Below are positions 33,031 to 43,961 of a stretch of DNA of 64,000 nt, piece after piece; the first letter of the stretch is position 1; every line of letters begins with the position of its first letter. Made by a program: the position numbers and the translations under genes. The DNA lies in the NCBI GenBank assembly GCA_039090855.1, contig CM077006.1, positions 44,525,336-44,589,335 on the forward strand. Direction: 5' to 3'. The notes beneath the pieces were generated by a model that saw nothing but the letters and a program-made list of their open reading frames with translations, ran no database searches and was not told the DNA's origin. Origin of the DNA: Macrothele yani (Eukaryota > Arthropoda > Arachnida > Araneae > Macrothelidae).

Positions 33031-33640
33031 ATGCTAGTCAGCTTTCGTCGTAAAGGTACGTATGAAGACATAAAGTGATCCAAATATTGCAAAACATTTG
33101 ACTCATCCTCTGTAGAATAGAAGAACTGGCAGACAGAGGGCTAAAGACGGTGCAACACGATAGCTTATACCTTTGAATGCTAGTCAGCTTTCGTCGTAAA
33201 GGTACGTATGAAGACATAAAGTGGCCGCCCCGGTGGCGCAGTGGTCTAAGGCGTTGGCCTCTGATCATTCGTCCGTAAGGGGTCCGGGTTCAAATCCCGG
33301 TCAGGCATGGATGTTGTGTTTGTCTTACGGCACTGGCTCTCTCCCTTCCCTGGAACCAGTGACCCTAAATTAGGGACGGGCGACTGCTTATAGCCCATTG
33401 AGTTGCTCACGGTGGTCGTTAAACCTCCAATCAAAAAAAAAAAAAAAAAAAAAAAGACAAAGTGATCCAAATATTGCAAAACATTTGACTCATCCTCTGT
33501 AGAATAGAAGAACTGGCCGACAGAGGGCTAAAGACGGTGCAACACGATAGCTTATACCTTTGAATGCTAGTCAGCTTTCGTCGAAAAGGTACGTATGAAG
33601 ACATAAAGTGATCCAAATATTGCAAAACTTTCGACTTACC
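32974..33640. repeat. 146-bp unit x3 at the mariner F 3' end
   Basis: Units start with 'gaagaactggc(a/c)gacag' at 32974, 33120 and 33507. Each runs through the C-terminal codons and a terminal-repeat end ('gactcatcctctgtagaata'). The spacing is 146 bp. The second gap is 387 bp because of the 241-bp SINE plus duplication. Confidence 0.93.
33223..33455 (+). mobile_element. SINE-A, full-length reference copy
   Basis: Head GCCGCCCCGGTGGCGCAGTG...GGTCTAAGGCG with A box and B box (GGTTCAAATCC) is like a Leu/Ser-class tRNA. A ~140-bp body (ggcactggctctctcccttc, 'taaattagggacgggcgact') and a poly-A of ~23 follow. The flanks 'gacataaagtg' and 'gacaaagtg' look like the target duplication. Transcription would be by RNA polymerase III, and mobility would depend on a LINE. 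Confidence 0.92.
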
Positions 33641-33689
33641 CTCTGTATCTCATCGAGTGGCTCACGACGGTCGTTAAGCACCTGAATAA

Positions 33690-34535
33690 AAAAATCTGTA
33701 TCCTAACATTGCATTACAAACGTCGTCACAAGTACAATAAAATGTCAATTATCCGTGGTAGATGGGGGACGCTTGAGCTCTGATAATTGAAAAACACGGT
33801 TAATCGAAAACGTTTTACTGGGTTAAATTCATAAAAAAATACAACTATAAAAACGTAATGTAAACAGTATGTAGATACAAAATTAAACAGTTTTAGCTTT
33901 ACAAATTTTGAAGATGACAATCCGTTTTTTGGCGTAAATGTGACAAGGATGGTAAGTCAGATAATATCCGAAAACTTGAAAATTTTCATCGTCCTGGAGC
34001 GGGACGAAAAAAACGGATAAAAACGGATTGTCATCTTCAAAATTTGTATTATATGGCGTAATCCCGTATTTCTTTCATGAGTTTTAGCTTTATTTAGATA
34101 GAAAGTCCTCGACTTTTGTTCGTTTTCTTTGTAGCATTATTTCTTGATTTGTTTTTCTTATACGTCCGCGAATTTGTAAAACTGAATTTGTAAATTGGCT
34201 TTCCGCGAATTTAAGTAACGAAAGCTGTTAGGGCTTCATTACAACTTACTTTGTAAGCTTTTTGTAGTCAATCATCACCGTCTTCGTCGAGAGAAAGACT
34301 CGTAATGTTTAACAGACAAAAGAGACTAAATTATTAAATTCGTAATACACTTGACTGCGCGCTCTGGCGGCAAGACGGGAAACCCAAACAGTGATGACAA
34401 ATAGGTTCTGCCAGAAGGATGATGCGATATTGTTTAATTATGATGCAATGTTATTTAAAATACGCAGTAATAACTTCTGTCATTTTAGGAATCCACTTGC
34501 ATAGAGAATTTTAAAAAAAATGAAATTTGTACAAA
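33690..34535. other. unassigned DNA with a small hairpin and Tigger-like end
   Basis: Contains an inverted repeat at 33897-34052 ('acaaattttgaagatgacaa' with its complement, ~29-bp arms). Near 33746 'tgtcaattatccgtgg' resembles a pogo/Tigger terminus. A possible partner end is 'ctacggataattgatccctg' (~36093). No coding sequence. Confidence 0.45.
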
Positions 34536-34539
34536 CTTA

Positions 34540-35550
34540 TGAGCCATTACATTATGACCACACCCATCCTAGAAAAATGAGCACGCCTGGAGACCGAACG
34601 GTGGCGCAGGTAAAGTTCACATAGCAGTAAGTATACAACCCAAGGTCCGGCTTTCGGTTAGTAGAGTGTTCGGAGTCAGAATGGGAAAAGATCCCGATTT
34701 ATCCGAGTTTGATAAAGGACAAACTGTGATGGCACTACGATCGCGGATACGACGCGGCTTGCGGGTTGTTCCCGTACCGCTGTAATGAGTACGTATCAAA
34801 GGTGGTGCACATGTGGCCAAACGACGAACCGCCGTGCGTCGTCCGCAGCTCATTGATGCCACAGGGGAGCGGAGACTGTCGCGCATTGTTCACAGCGACC
34901 GCAGGGCCACAGTGCGACAAGTCACCCGCAGCTATAACAATGGTGATCAGGATAGTGTGTCACAACACACAGTTCATCGCAGCCTACTGCGCATGAGCCT
35001 GCGTAGCGAAAGACCCCATGCTCAATGCACGCCATCACCAACAACGCATGAAAGTGGGCCTAAGATCATCGAGATTGGACTGTGGATGATTGGAAGTAAG
35101 TAACCTGGTCTGACAAATCAAGATCTCTGGTGCTTCACGTAGACGGCCGAGCGCGGATACGCCGATTACCAACGGAGTCTATGGCACCTGGATGCACTGT
35201 TGAGCGGAAACAGGCCGGCGGGTTATGCTGTGGGCGATGTTTTCTTGGGAAACTTTAGGCCCCATTATCCCAATAGCACAATCCCTGACAGCTGTCAGGT
35301 ATCTGAACATCGTTGCAGACCAAGTTCACCCATTCATGGCAATTGTGTTCCCTTCCGGTGATGGCCATTACCAACAGGGTAATGAGCCATCACCACCACA
35401 CTGGAGAACTGGCTGTTGACATTATGGTACCAGATACCCCAGGATACCTATCGCCACCTTAACAAATGGATGCCTCTCCGAATGGCCGCTGTTTTGCGGG
35501 CTAAAGGTAGTCCTACAGTTTTTAGGCAGGTGGTCATAATTTAAAGGCTC
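34540..35550 (+). mobile_element. Tc1-like element G, decayed
   Basis: Inverted termini 'gagccattacattatgaccac' (34541) and the complement 'gtggtcataatttaaaggctc' (ends 35550). The transposase starts at 34681 (MGKDPDLSEFDKGQTVMALR). After stops it continues in another frame (AKRRTAVRRPQLIDATGERR, LSRIVHSDRRATVRQVTRSY). Further 3' are WSDKSRSLVLHVDGRARIRR and WETLGPIIPIAQ. Frameshifts and stops throughout; the second Asp and final Glu motifs are missing, and the 3' third is shortened. It is the same family as the array-bearing element at 59839-61590. Confidence 0.82.
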
Positions 35551-35554
35551 TATA

Positions 35555-37110
35555 ATGAATACGCTTTCTTACTGGTAGTTGTTGTAGTTATAATGAATAA
35601 GCTTAACTCCTAGTAATTAAGATGAATAAAGTCTTAAGCTGGTTGTTAATAGTAACACTTAATGAAAGAGACCTAACAGCCAGACAGAGGTCTGACAAAA
35701 CTATGAACTGAGAAAAACGTACTTACTAAAAAAAACCTTTTATTATTTCACAGGTCACACAACTACTCGATATCTGGCTCTCACATATAACGAAGTTCCT
35801 CTCACATAAACAAAGCTCTCTTTACATCAAACGAAGATCTCCTACACATAAAACAAAGCTCTCCCTGGTATCGTTGAACGCGCCTATTTATACTGCCTAC
35901 CACCACGTCATGACTTACACTCATTGCCACATATCATTCAGCGGGAGAAATAACATCTCGTTAAGTCAGAAGATAATTTACATAAGAAAATAAAATAACC
36001 AGAGATAGTAAAATCAAAAGGAAACCGAATCTAGAGTATACGTTACAGCTCGTCTGTGTATACCACGCAGGAAGACGGTTAATCCGATTCTACGGATAAT
36101 TGATCCCTGGATAATCGGCGTTTTACTCTAATTCAATGTTTTCAAAGTTATATTTTTCTGCTTTGATACTCCTATTTCAAATGCGTTCATGTTGAACTTT
36201 TTTTTTTTTACATTTTCACATTTCCTTTGTTTCCAAGAGTTCGTTAATGTAGCAGCGATGAAATGACTTTGTGAGTGGCCCGTGACTTAAACTTGAAAAA
36301 AGTAATAACTAAAAAAGTTTGTCGCATCCTTCTAGAACATGTTGCCCTTGGTTGGGCTGATGTAGGCTCTGTATAAAGTCGCTTCAACACTGTTTTCTGT
36401 GTGTGTGTGTTGAATTTCCTTTAACAGAATTAATATAAATTGTCTTGCAAGATGCTGTTCGAAATATCTGATCTTCTTTCGCTTCAGCAAATTGATGTTC
36501 TTCTCGTAATACAATATATAAACATGACCCTTGCTAAATCGTGACTGGTTTCTTTTCGTAGGCATGTTTCAAAGAGCCACACAGGAAGTTGTTCGGATTT
36601 TCATACCATCGCTTCCATCTCCTTCTGTCTTCACAAAATATCAACCTGAATACGAATCAGGAACATTTTTCCGTAACTAGGGTGAATTGCTTCCACGTAA
36701 CTCATCTCTCGAAATGCTAAAAGTTTTACCGATAGGAGCAAATGATGAGAAGCAATTCGTCGCAAAACAACCACAATCGCTTTCTTCTATACTAGTATTT
36801 CTGTCTTATATTTATTCACGATATGAATACTCACCTGTCTTTTGTTCCAGGCCGTAGTTACCTCCACTTAATGGAGTGAACTCTCACCGATGGATCACAA
36901 ATCACGTGTTCTCGTGAGATTCGAATCGTTTTGAAATACCAGTATTAACCACCCTCTCATAACCGCTTTTACTGGTACGTAATAAAGTCTGACTGCTGGT
37001 AGAAACTTGTCTCGTGTTTGATTTCAAGCAGCATAATAATCACATATATTTGCTACTTTCATCTTGATTGCTCCTCCACTTTCTCCTTCATTCAAGATTT
37101 CTGTTTCATT
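35555..37110. other. unassigned DNA
   Basis: No gene recognised. 'aaagctctc' motifs recur loosely at 35780-35870 (aacgaag/acaaagctctc). A Tigger-like end is possible at ~36080-36120. Otherwise featureless. Confidence 0.4.
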
Positions 37111-37111
37111 T

Positions 37112-37985
37112 TTTATGCTTTCCAATAGTAGGTTGAAGAAGCGTATATGCTCCAGCTTTGTCCGTCCATCCATCTGTCCGCACGATAACTCGCGCAAAAA
37201 TGATTCGATTTCGATGAAATTTTAGTATATGATAGGGGATCACCTGGGGACAAACCCTATTGAAAATGGGAAAAATGGGGTCAAAGTTCAGGACATAGGA
37301 GCGGTATGCATTCCATTGCCCTTATGCGTCATAACTTGCGTACATATGGTTCGATTTTGATGAAATTTTAGCATGTGGTAGGGGACACCTTGGGGACAAA
37401 CCCTATTGAAAATGGGTGAAGTGGGGTCAAAGGTCAGGACATAGGAGCGGGATGCATTCCATTGCCCTTATGCGTCATAACTTGCGTAAATATGGTTCGA
37501 TTTTGATGAAATTTTAGCATGTGGTAGGGGACCACTTAGGGGCAAACCCTATTGAAAATGGGGTCAAAGGTCAGGACATAGGAGCGGGATGCATTCCATT
37601 GCTCTTATGCGTCATAACTTGCGTAAATATGATTCGATTTCGATCAAATTTTTAGTATGTCGTAGAGGGCCACCTGGGAACGAACCCTATTGAAAATGGG
37701 TGAAGTGGGGTCAAAGGTTAAGACATAGATCGGGATCCATTCCATTGCCCTTATGCGTTATAACTTACGTAAAAATGCTTCAATTGAGACATAATTTCAT
37801 ATTGTTCCGGAAGCATACTTTACCGGTTCTGTTGAAGATCATCGAAATGGGGTCAAAGGTCGGGTCATAGGAGCGAGATTTATTCTTCCACAGCCATTAT
37901 CCTCATGACTTGAGTAATGATTTCTTGTATGTTGGAAAGCGTATCATAAGCAATGCATTGCATGATTTTTACTAACTTGTTACAT
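37112..37985. repeat. repeat element R1, ~130-145 bp units, copy 1
   Basis: Begins 'ttttttatgctttccaatag' and 'gctccagctttgtccgtcca'. Several units follow, with 'ataacttgcgtaaatatggt', 'tcgattttgatgaaatttta', 'aaaccctattgaaaatggg', 'ggggtcaaaggtcaggacat' and 'gcattccattgcccttatgc'. It ends 'gcattgcatgatttttacta'. The same start and end recur at 43962-44530 and 44531-45702. Confidence 0.9.
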
Positions 37986-38287
37986 TTCGTTTTTTTTTTT
38001 TTGCTTTTTAATCTCTTCCTAAATTTTTAGTTTGTCATGGTTTAAGGGTGTTAGGGGCCTAGGACTATTTTCAATTGTGGGTCGAAATTATTCATGAAGA
38101 AAATGTATGAAATCCCCCCCCCCTCCAGACAGTCTTATATTTGTAGAATGACTTATTGCTCGGGTATATCGATGCAAAAAAAAAAACAGTAAATAATGTC
38201 TTATTTTTTGTTTTCCTTAAATCTTTTAATTGAACAATATGTCCATAGTAGGATAAGATAGGATAGGTGGAAATGAATTAAAACAGT

Positions 38288-38725
38288 TGCGACGTACTAC
38301 AGAGGTAAAGCATGTGTCAAGATGACAAATCTGCAGGGTACATTCTTCCGTGTAGCTTAGTTGGGAGAGTAACTTACTCAGGAGTGAGGGGTCACGGATT
38401 CGATTCCCGTCACGGACAAATTTGTGTTTACACATTAGCGCCCGAATGTAAAATGGAACTACTGGCTGTTGGGTTTTTCGAAAAATGGGTGATGGTTTTT
38501 TTTTTTTTCTATTCCACACATCATCTGAAATTAATGAAAGGTTCCTTCTTCGCTTCAAAAAAAAAAAAAAAATTAAGAGGGAGACGATGTGACGTACTAC
38601 ATAGCTGAAAGCACGTGTCAAGACGACAAATCTGCAGCGATACATTTCGTCGGTGTAGCTTAGTCGGTTAGAGAAACTCACTCCGGAGCGAGGAGACGCT
38701 CTCCATGACAAATTCCTATTTCACC
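38288..38725 (+). mobile_element. TRIM element with tRNA-like LTRs, divergent copy 2
   Basis: Direct repeats 38288-~38435 and 38588-38725 begin TGCGACGTACTAC and TGTGACGTACTAC. Each contains a tRNA-like region ('gtgtagcttagt.gg', 'ggattcgattcccgtcacgg' in the first). After the first comes TAGCGCCCGAAT (~38436), which matches 10 of 12 bases of the Lys-type binding site. Before the second is 'aaaaaaaattaagagggaga', a purine tract. CAGT lies on both sides (38284-38287 and 38726-38729). The 3' LTR lacks a good B box. Confidence 0.75.
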
Positions 38726-38767
38726 CAGTGTTTAATGAAATATTAGCAATGTTTACAACAAAAAATA

Positions 38768-40112
38768 CACCCTGATTCATAAAGAAGTATTCGGTTTCCA
38801 GATGCTGTAACACAGTACACTTGAAGACAGGGGCCACAACTGCGAACCGTTAGGTAGTATACTCATAAAGTTTGTGTCCCGCTACTGAGGGAAGTGACGT
38901 AGGCGATAGCGCGCGTGCCACGTGACTAGTCAGTCAAAATGGCACCGTCTGCAATGGAGAAGGCGTTTTGTGTTCTTGAATTGAGCAAAACGGAATCTGT
39001 AACTGTTGTGCAACTTCATTTTCGATCACGATTCGGAAAAGAACCTCCAATCAGAAAATGTATCTACGATTGGCAAAAAAAATTTGAAACTATTGGCTGT
39101 TTGTACAAACCTAAAATTCCTGGACGACCGCCTGTATCGGAAGAAGCCGTCGATAATGTTTGCACCGCCATTCAATGGGAGCCGGGGAAAATCAACGCGG
39201 AGGGTGAGTCGTGAAGTGCAGATTTCACAGCCCACTGTCTGGAGAATGTTGAGAAAGAAGCTGAAAATAATTCCATACAAAGTGCAGATGTTGCAAAATC
39301 TCACTGACCTTGACAAGACAAAGCGCTTTGAATTTTGTGCCGAAATGCAGCACCGTTTTGAAAATGACGATTTTGCCGATCACTTAGTTTTCACCGATGA
39401 AGCTACATTTCACGTGAGTGGTCAGCTAAACAAGCACAATGTTCGCTTTTGGGCAATGGAGAATTCCAGATTTACAGTGCAACACGTGCGTGATTCCCCT
39501 AAGGTAAATGTGTTTTGTGCTGTGTACAAAAAGAAAGTGTACGGCCCCTTCTTTTTTAACGAGAAAACTGTCACGGAAGGCTCTTTTCTGGATATGTTAA
39601 GTCTTTTGGTTGATGCCACAGTTGCAGGACGACAGTGACAACTTTATACTCCAATTGGATGATGCACCACCGCACTGGTTAGGCGACGTTCGAGATTATC
39701 TCGATGAACACCTTCCTCACCGATGGATTGGACGAACCGCGGACTACAACATGCCACTGACCTAATGGCCACCCAGAAGTCCTGACTTAACATCTTGTGA
39801 CTTTTTCCTGTGGGGTTACGTAAAGGACAATGTATTCACCCCTTCCCTTCCTGTTGATCTAGCGGAGCTGAAACAGCGTATCACAGCCACTATCACGGCG
39901 CTTGATTCAGATATCTTACCTCGCGTTTGGGCGGAAATGGATTACCGGCTCAATGTGTGTCATGTGACTAAGGGTGCACACATAGAACATGACTGTCTCT
40001 AAAAAAACTTGAAACATTCCCCTGCAATTCTGTTATAGGTAACATAAGATATCTTACATTGTTCTTGTTTTATAGTGCGTTGAAACTGTATACTTCTTTA
40101 TGAATCACCCTG
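38768..40112 (+). mobile_element. DD41D (Visitor-like) element, near full length
   Basis: Termini CACCCTGATTCATAAAGAAG and the inverted CAGGGTGATTCATAAAGAAG. About 1345 bp. It carries a nearly complete transposase and is the source type for the deleted copy at 30518. Confidence 0.88.
38939..39995 (+). pseudogene. DD41D transposase with DUF4817-type N-terminus, inactive
   Basis: N-terminus MAPSAMEKAFCVLELSKTES, then FRSRFGKEPPIRKCIYDWQK (HTH). Two frameshifts near 39080-39200. The catalytic part has FTDEATFHVSGQLNKHNVRF (first Asp), NVFCAVYKKKVYGPFFF, LDDAPPHWLGDVRDYLDEHL (second Asp) and WPPRSPDLTSCDFFLWGYVK (third Asp). Counting between the last two gives 41 residues. A TAA interrupts just before WPPRSPD (~39763), and another break lies near 39636. 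The closest named group by spacing is DD41D/Visitor. Confidence 0.87.
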
Positions 40113-40346
40113 TGCATTGAAAGGACATTGCAACAAATTTATTAAAGTGTTCTTCGAGATTTACCAGTAGCAAAGTCATGGATAACTACGTTGTTATTTA
40201 CTCCCCTCTGCTTCTATGCTTTTTGTTCTTGCGATGCGATGGGTTCTTTTACCAGACAGACACGTGCCCGCCGGCACAGAACCCTTCACTAGTTGCACAT
40301 GAACTTGACGCCAGGATTGGAATTCCCGTCCCCAAGACCAATGGTT

Positions 40347-40573
40347 TTTTTTTTCTTTTTTTTTTAATTGGAGGTTTTACGACCACCGTGAGCAACTCAA
40401 TGGGCTATAAGCAGTCGCCCGTCCCTAATTTAGGGTCACTGGTTCCAGGGAAGGGAGAGAGCCAGTGCCGTAAGACAAACACAACATCCATGCCTCACCG
40501 GGATTCGAACCCGGACCCCTTTCGGACGAATGATCAGAGGCCATCGCTTAGACCACTGCGCCACCGGGGCGGC
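40347..40573 (-). mobile_element. SINE-A copy
   Basis: Full-length reverse copy: poly-T on the left, head complement 'ccaccggggcggc' on the right. The target duplication ACCAATG lies at 40337-40343 and 40574-40580. Confidence 0.93.
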
Positions 40574-40579
40574 ACCAAT

Positions 40580-41750
40580 GTTCCCTCTAAGCTGCTGACG
40601 CGCGAGGCCGCGCAGTGAGCATTTTTGATTAAAATACCCAAATTCCCTAATTAATTTCCATAAATCGAAAATCAATTACCTACAAAAATAATAATTAATA
40701 AATAAAATTCGGGCTCTCAAATGTCAAAACAACACTTTTCTTAAATGCCGTCCGCCTCCTTCTAAGTTCGTCTCATTGTCCTCTTCATTCTCAAAGGCTT
40801 CTTGTAAAGTAGCTTCCTGGGAGCAGATGATTTTCCCATGCCGAGAAAGAGGCAGATGTTGAGTCTTTTCTCAAAACAACACATCAGCGCCAGCCAATCA
40901 CAGCAAACCGTAACCAGATCACTACAATTTTGTACTTGTTCTATTTGAACTAATTATTGTGCATTTAGTTGTTATTTTGTTTCTTATTCTCCTTGGTATT
41001 TTGATATGCAAAGAAACTGTGTATTATGCGTAAATATGCTTTTCCTATTTTCCAGTGTTTTTATTCCAGAAGTAAGTTTGAGCTTCTCACTTTTTATAAA
41101 ATAAAAATTTTAGTTAATGAAATGTTTTTAATATTTTTTTTTAATTTAAAATTAATTGCGGAAAGAACGGTGATAAAAATGGGGGGATTAGAAAAAATTA
41201 GGGTTCCAATCCAAGTTCCAACTTCTACTGCATTATAAGAGAAGTTGAGAAAATAATTTTTTTGCCCAAGTGGTTTTGATCCCTGCCCAGCTCATTGGGT
41301 TAAGTGAGCATTGCCCGTGGCCGCTCATAGAGGGAATATTACCCAAGACCCCAACTGGTAATTGATCAGAATTAGAACAGTCGGATCTGTGGTGGAAGAG
41401 CCCAGTTCGTTTTTTCCCCTTCCTTAAAAAATAAGGGCCCGATTAATGAATGTTGTTACCAAATACCCGATTGTTCTAAAAAATACATAATAATATTCAA
41501 AAATAAAGGGCCGAGAAAATGCTTGGCCTTATCACCATTAGGCTAACTGATAGCAGATCCGGCCCTGCACATGATAATGCTCAATTATTTCCGCAACTGA
41601 GCTTCAGTCCTAAGCTTCAGTGTAATTTTCATTAATTCTTCGAGGTATGAAATTGATTAATTTCCAGTTGCAAACAACGGCCCATCCGACCCTTATAAAA
41701 ATGGTGCTAAAGGTAAGTGTTTTAGTGACGCCTGGGGAACTACACGCATA
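40580..41750. other. unassigned DNA
   Basis: No gene recognised. AT-rich from 40620 to 41260, then a mixed stretch with 'aaaatgcttggccttatcac' near 41517. No repeats found in the window that match it. Confidence 0.4.
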
Positions 41751-41755
41751 TTGCG

Positions 41756-42260
41756 AACGAGCCATTTTTTTCTGGCAACGGGATTCAAGCCCACACATCC
41801 TTCTCCGGAATCGAACATTCTGCCAGTTGAACTACGCCGGCAAAGCCTTATCGCTGTAGCTTGCCGTTTTGACATGTGTGTCACCTCTGTGGTAGGTACG
41901 GCACATATACCCCACACCCCCTTCCTTCTCCTTGAGACAGGCGGGCGCACGAAATCGCAGGCTTTCGGGTAAGCCGACGAGCCATGCTTACCCGAAGGAG
42001 CTCTCTGTAGAAGAAATTCTGATTAAATCCACGCGGCGTGTGAAAGAAATATATTTTTCCAGAACCTCACGGCCAAGAGATTCATTTTCACGTTCCGGGG
42101 TTAGTGTAGCATACGAGCCCCTTTTCTGCCGGTGATGAAATTCGGACCATTATCTTCCTTCTCCGGAGTCGAACATTCTACCAATTGAACCACACCGATG
42201 AAACTTATTGCTGCAACTTGCAGTTTCGACAACTACGTCACCTCTGAGCCCCGTAGCAGA
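41756..42260 (-). mobile_element. probable degenerate TRIM copy 3
   Basis: Two same-orientation pieces (41756-41910 and ~42110-42260) resemble the LTR of the copy at 38288. On the minus strand they show 'ccacagaggtgaca' / 'ctcagaggtgacg', 'gcgataaggctttgccggcg' / 'caataagtttcatcggtg', 'tagttcaactggcagaatg' / 'ggttcaattggtagaatg' and 'ttccggagaagga'. No clear primer site, purine tract or target duplication was found. Confidence 0.5.
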
Positions 42261-42289
42261 ATTGCAGCGACGGGCGACGTACGTCGCAG

Positions 42290-42705
42290 ATTTTATTTTG
42301 GTCTTACAGACAAAAGCAATATCTCCGGAGCCTTTATTTTGGTCTTGCAGACAAAAACGTTGTCCCCAGAACCTTTATTTTGGTCTTGCAGACAAAGGCG
42401 ATAATTCCAGAACCTTTATTTTGGTCTTACAAAAGCGATATCACCAGAACCTTTATTTTAGTCTTGCAGACAAAAGTCATATCCCCTGAACATTTTTTTT
42501 TTTTGGTCTTGCAGACAAAAGCGATATCCCAGAACCTTTGTTTTGGTCTTGCAGACAAATGCGATAACTCCAGAACCTTTATTTTGGTCTTGCAGGCAAA
42601 AGCGATAACTCCAGAACCTTTATTTTGGTCTTGCAGATAAAAGCGATAACTCCAGAACCTTTATTTTGGTCTTGCAGACAAAAGCGATATCCCCAGAACT
42701 TTTTA
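42290..42705. repeat. ~41-bp minisatellite, about 10 copies
   Basis: Unit 'aacctttattttggtcttgc', 'agacaaaagcgatatccccag'. Spacings between 'cctttatttt' are 40-42 bp, with small indels. Near 42489 one copy has a T-run expansion. Confidence 0.92.
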
Positions 42706-42911
42706 GAAAGAAATTTAAAAGGAAGTTAAATTAGAGTATACGTCACACTGAAAAGTAATCTGTTGTGGGTAATGTAGGCAGTTCACAGTGTTTCCGTTGA
42801 ACGCAAGAGCGTATCAGACCCCGTCACACTCCACTCCTTCCCTTGCTGTCAAGATTTACTCCCGCACTGACTTACGGGTTTATGACCTAACCAAATCTCA
42901 TTGCATCGTTC

Positions 42912-42914
<3 letters not shown>

Positions 42915-42950
<36 letters not shown>
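42915..42950. repeat. (CT)n microsatellite
   Basis: A run of 'ctctctct' followed by 'cctccctccct'. Confidence 0.9.
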
Positions 42951-42951
<1 letters not shown>

Positions 42952-43037
42952 CCTCCCTCCCCTACAGCTGCTTAAGTACATCCGCCAGGATTTCCCCGAT
43001 TCCAAATTTATTGTCCCTGTGTTGCGAATGTTGAGAG

Positions 43038-43252
43038 CCTCTCCGGTAGCGCAGTGGTCTAAGCGATGGCTAGTGATCATTCGTTCACGAGGGGTCTGGG
43101 TTCGAATCCCACTGAGGCATGGATGTTCTGTTTGTTTTAAGGCACTGGCTCTCTCCCTTCACTGGAACCAGTGGCCCTACATTAGGGGCGGGCGACTTCT
43201 TATAGCCCATTGATTTGCTCACGGGTCGTTAAATCGATAATTAAAAAAAAAA
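43038..43252 (+). mobile_element. SINE-A copy
   Basis: Head 'ctctccggtagcgcagtggt', B box GGTTCGAATCC, then body and short A-tail. Flanked by AATGTTGAGAG / AATGTTAAGAG, an 11-bp duplication with one change. Confidence 0.9.
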
Positions 43253-43550
43253 TGTTAAGAGAAGTTTTCTATCCCTTCCACCACGTACCCCCTTCTCCAG
43301 GTTACTTACGTTTCTCAGTTAGATTATTAGTGCTCGGAAGTGCGAGGCTTTTGATTGAGCAACTTCTCGTATCGAATCTGTTAGTGAATTGCTCTGCCAT
43401 TTTGAAAATTTGTGTTAAATATAAGTTTTGTCTGACAAGTTGCTGAGCAAACAAAAATGGATTCCCAGCAAGAATTCTGTTGCTTTGGTTCTAAACGCGA
43501 GGAACTACTTTTTGTAGCGGAGGTAGCTGTTCCGTATTTTCGACAATAGT

Positions 43551-43645
43551 TGACTAAGAGTATAATTCAACGAACCGAAAAGAAAGTATTTTCCTCTTGA
43601 CTAAGAGTATAATTCAACGAACCGAAAAGAAACTGCAACTACATT
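43551..43645. repeat. 47-bp tandem duplication
   Basis: 'tgactaagagtataattcaa' begins at 43551 and again at 43598. Lies ~145 bp before the second Toll exon. Confidence 0.92.
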
Positions 43646-43789
43646 GCGTCTGATTATTATTAATTGACACTCGTTCATACCCTCATACGTCCTCTGGTTT
43701 ATGTCTCTGAAACCAAAATATATGAAATTAGTTTTGCACTTATCGTTTTGTTGATAATCTGTTCCTAAACTGTTTGGTTTTTTGCATAG

Positions 43790-43919
43790 AGCTGGAAGGG
43801 CGCTGTCCGAATATCAACCTGTGTATCCACTACCGACACTTCGTTCCAGGAAAGTTCATTCACGAAAACATCATGGATGCTGTGAACAACAGTAAACGAA
43901 CAGTACTTATCCTCACGAA
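43790..43919 (+). CDS. Toll-like receptor, exon with TIR box 2
   Basis: A 130-bp internal exon bounded by tttgcatag|AG and ACGAA|gtaagt, both good splice sites. It begins in phase 1 and ends in phase 2, matching its neighbours. The translation includes CPNINLCIHYRHFVPGKFI, the BB-loop (box 2) of TIR domains, then ENIMDAVNNSKRTVLILTK, the conserved helix and strand also seen in Drosophila Toll. The usual RD of box 2 is RH here, and the proline and glycine are kept. The exon stands alone between long repeats: a 47-bp duplication lies about 150 bp upstream, and a tandem array begins about 40 bp downstream. Confidence 0.93.
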
Positions 43920-43961
43920 GTAAGTTGAATTTCTTTTTCTATTTCATGTGCACCTCATTTT

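Larger units (their letters stand above)
31842..33645 (+). mobile_element. mariner element F, with triplicated 3' end and a SINE inside
   Basis: TA at 31840-31841 and 33646-33647. Termini CAGAGCGTGAGTTAAGAGTT and the inverted CAGAGGGTAAGTCGAAAGTT both continue into 'ttgcaatatttg'. The 3' end of the transposase plus terminal repeat is repeated three times, and copy 2 contains a SINE-A. Confidence 0.92.
31669..33690 (+). mobile_element. SINE-A copy split by mariner F
   Basis: Left part 31669-31839 (head 'ccgccgattcggcagtgcgg', body up to 'cgactgatta') and right part 33648-33690 ('tcatcgagtggctcacgacg', then 'gtcgttaagcacc'). These two pieces together make one SINE-A. The mariner is inserted at a TA within 'gcttata'. 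Confidence 0.88.

Noticed and set aside
42290..42705. Repeat protein from the 41-bp minisatellite (ILVLQTKAI-type peptide)
   Set aside because: Unit length varies from 40 to 42 bp, so frames shift between copies. No start context or domain.
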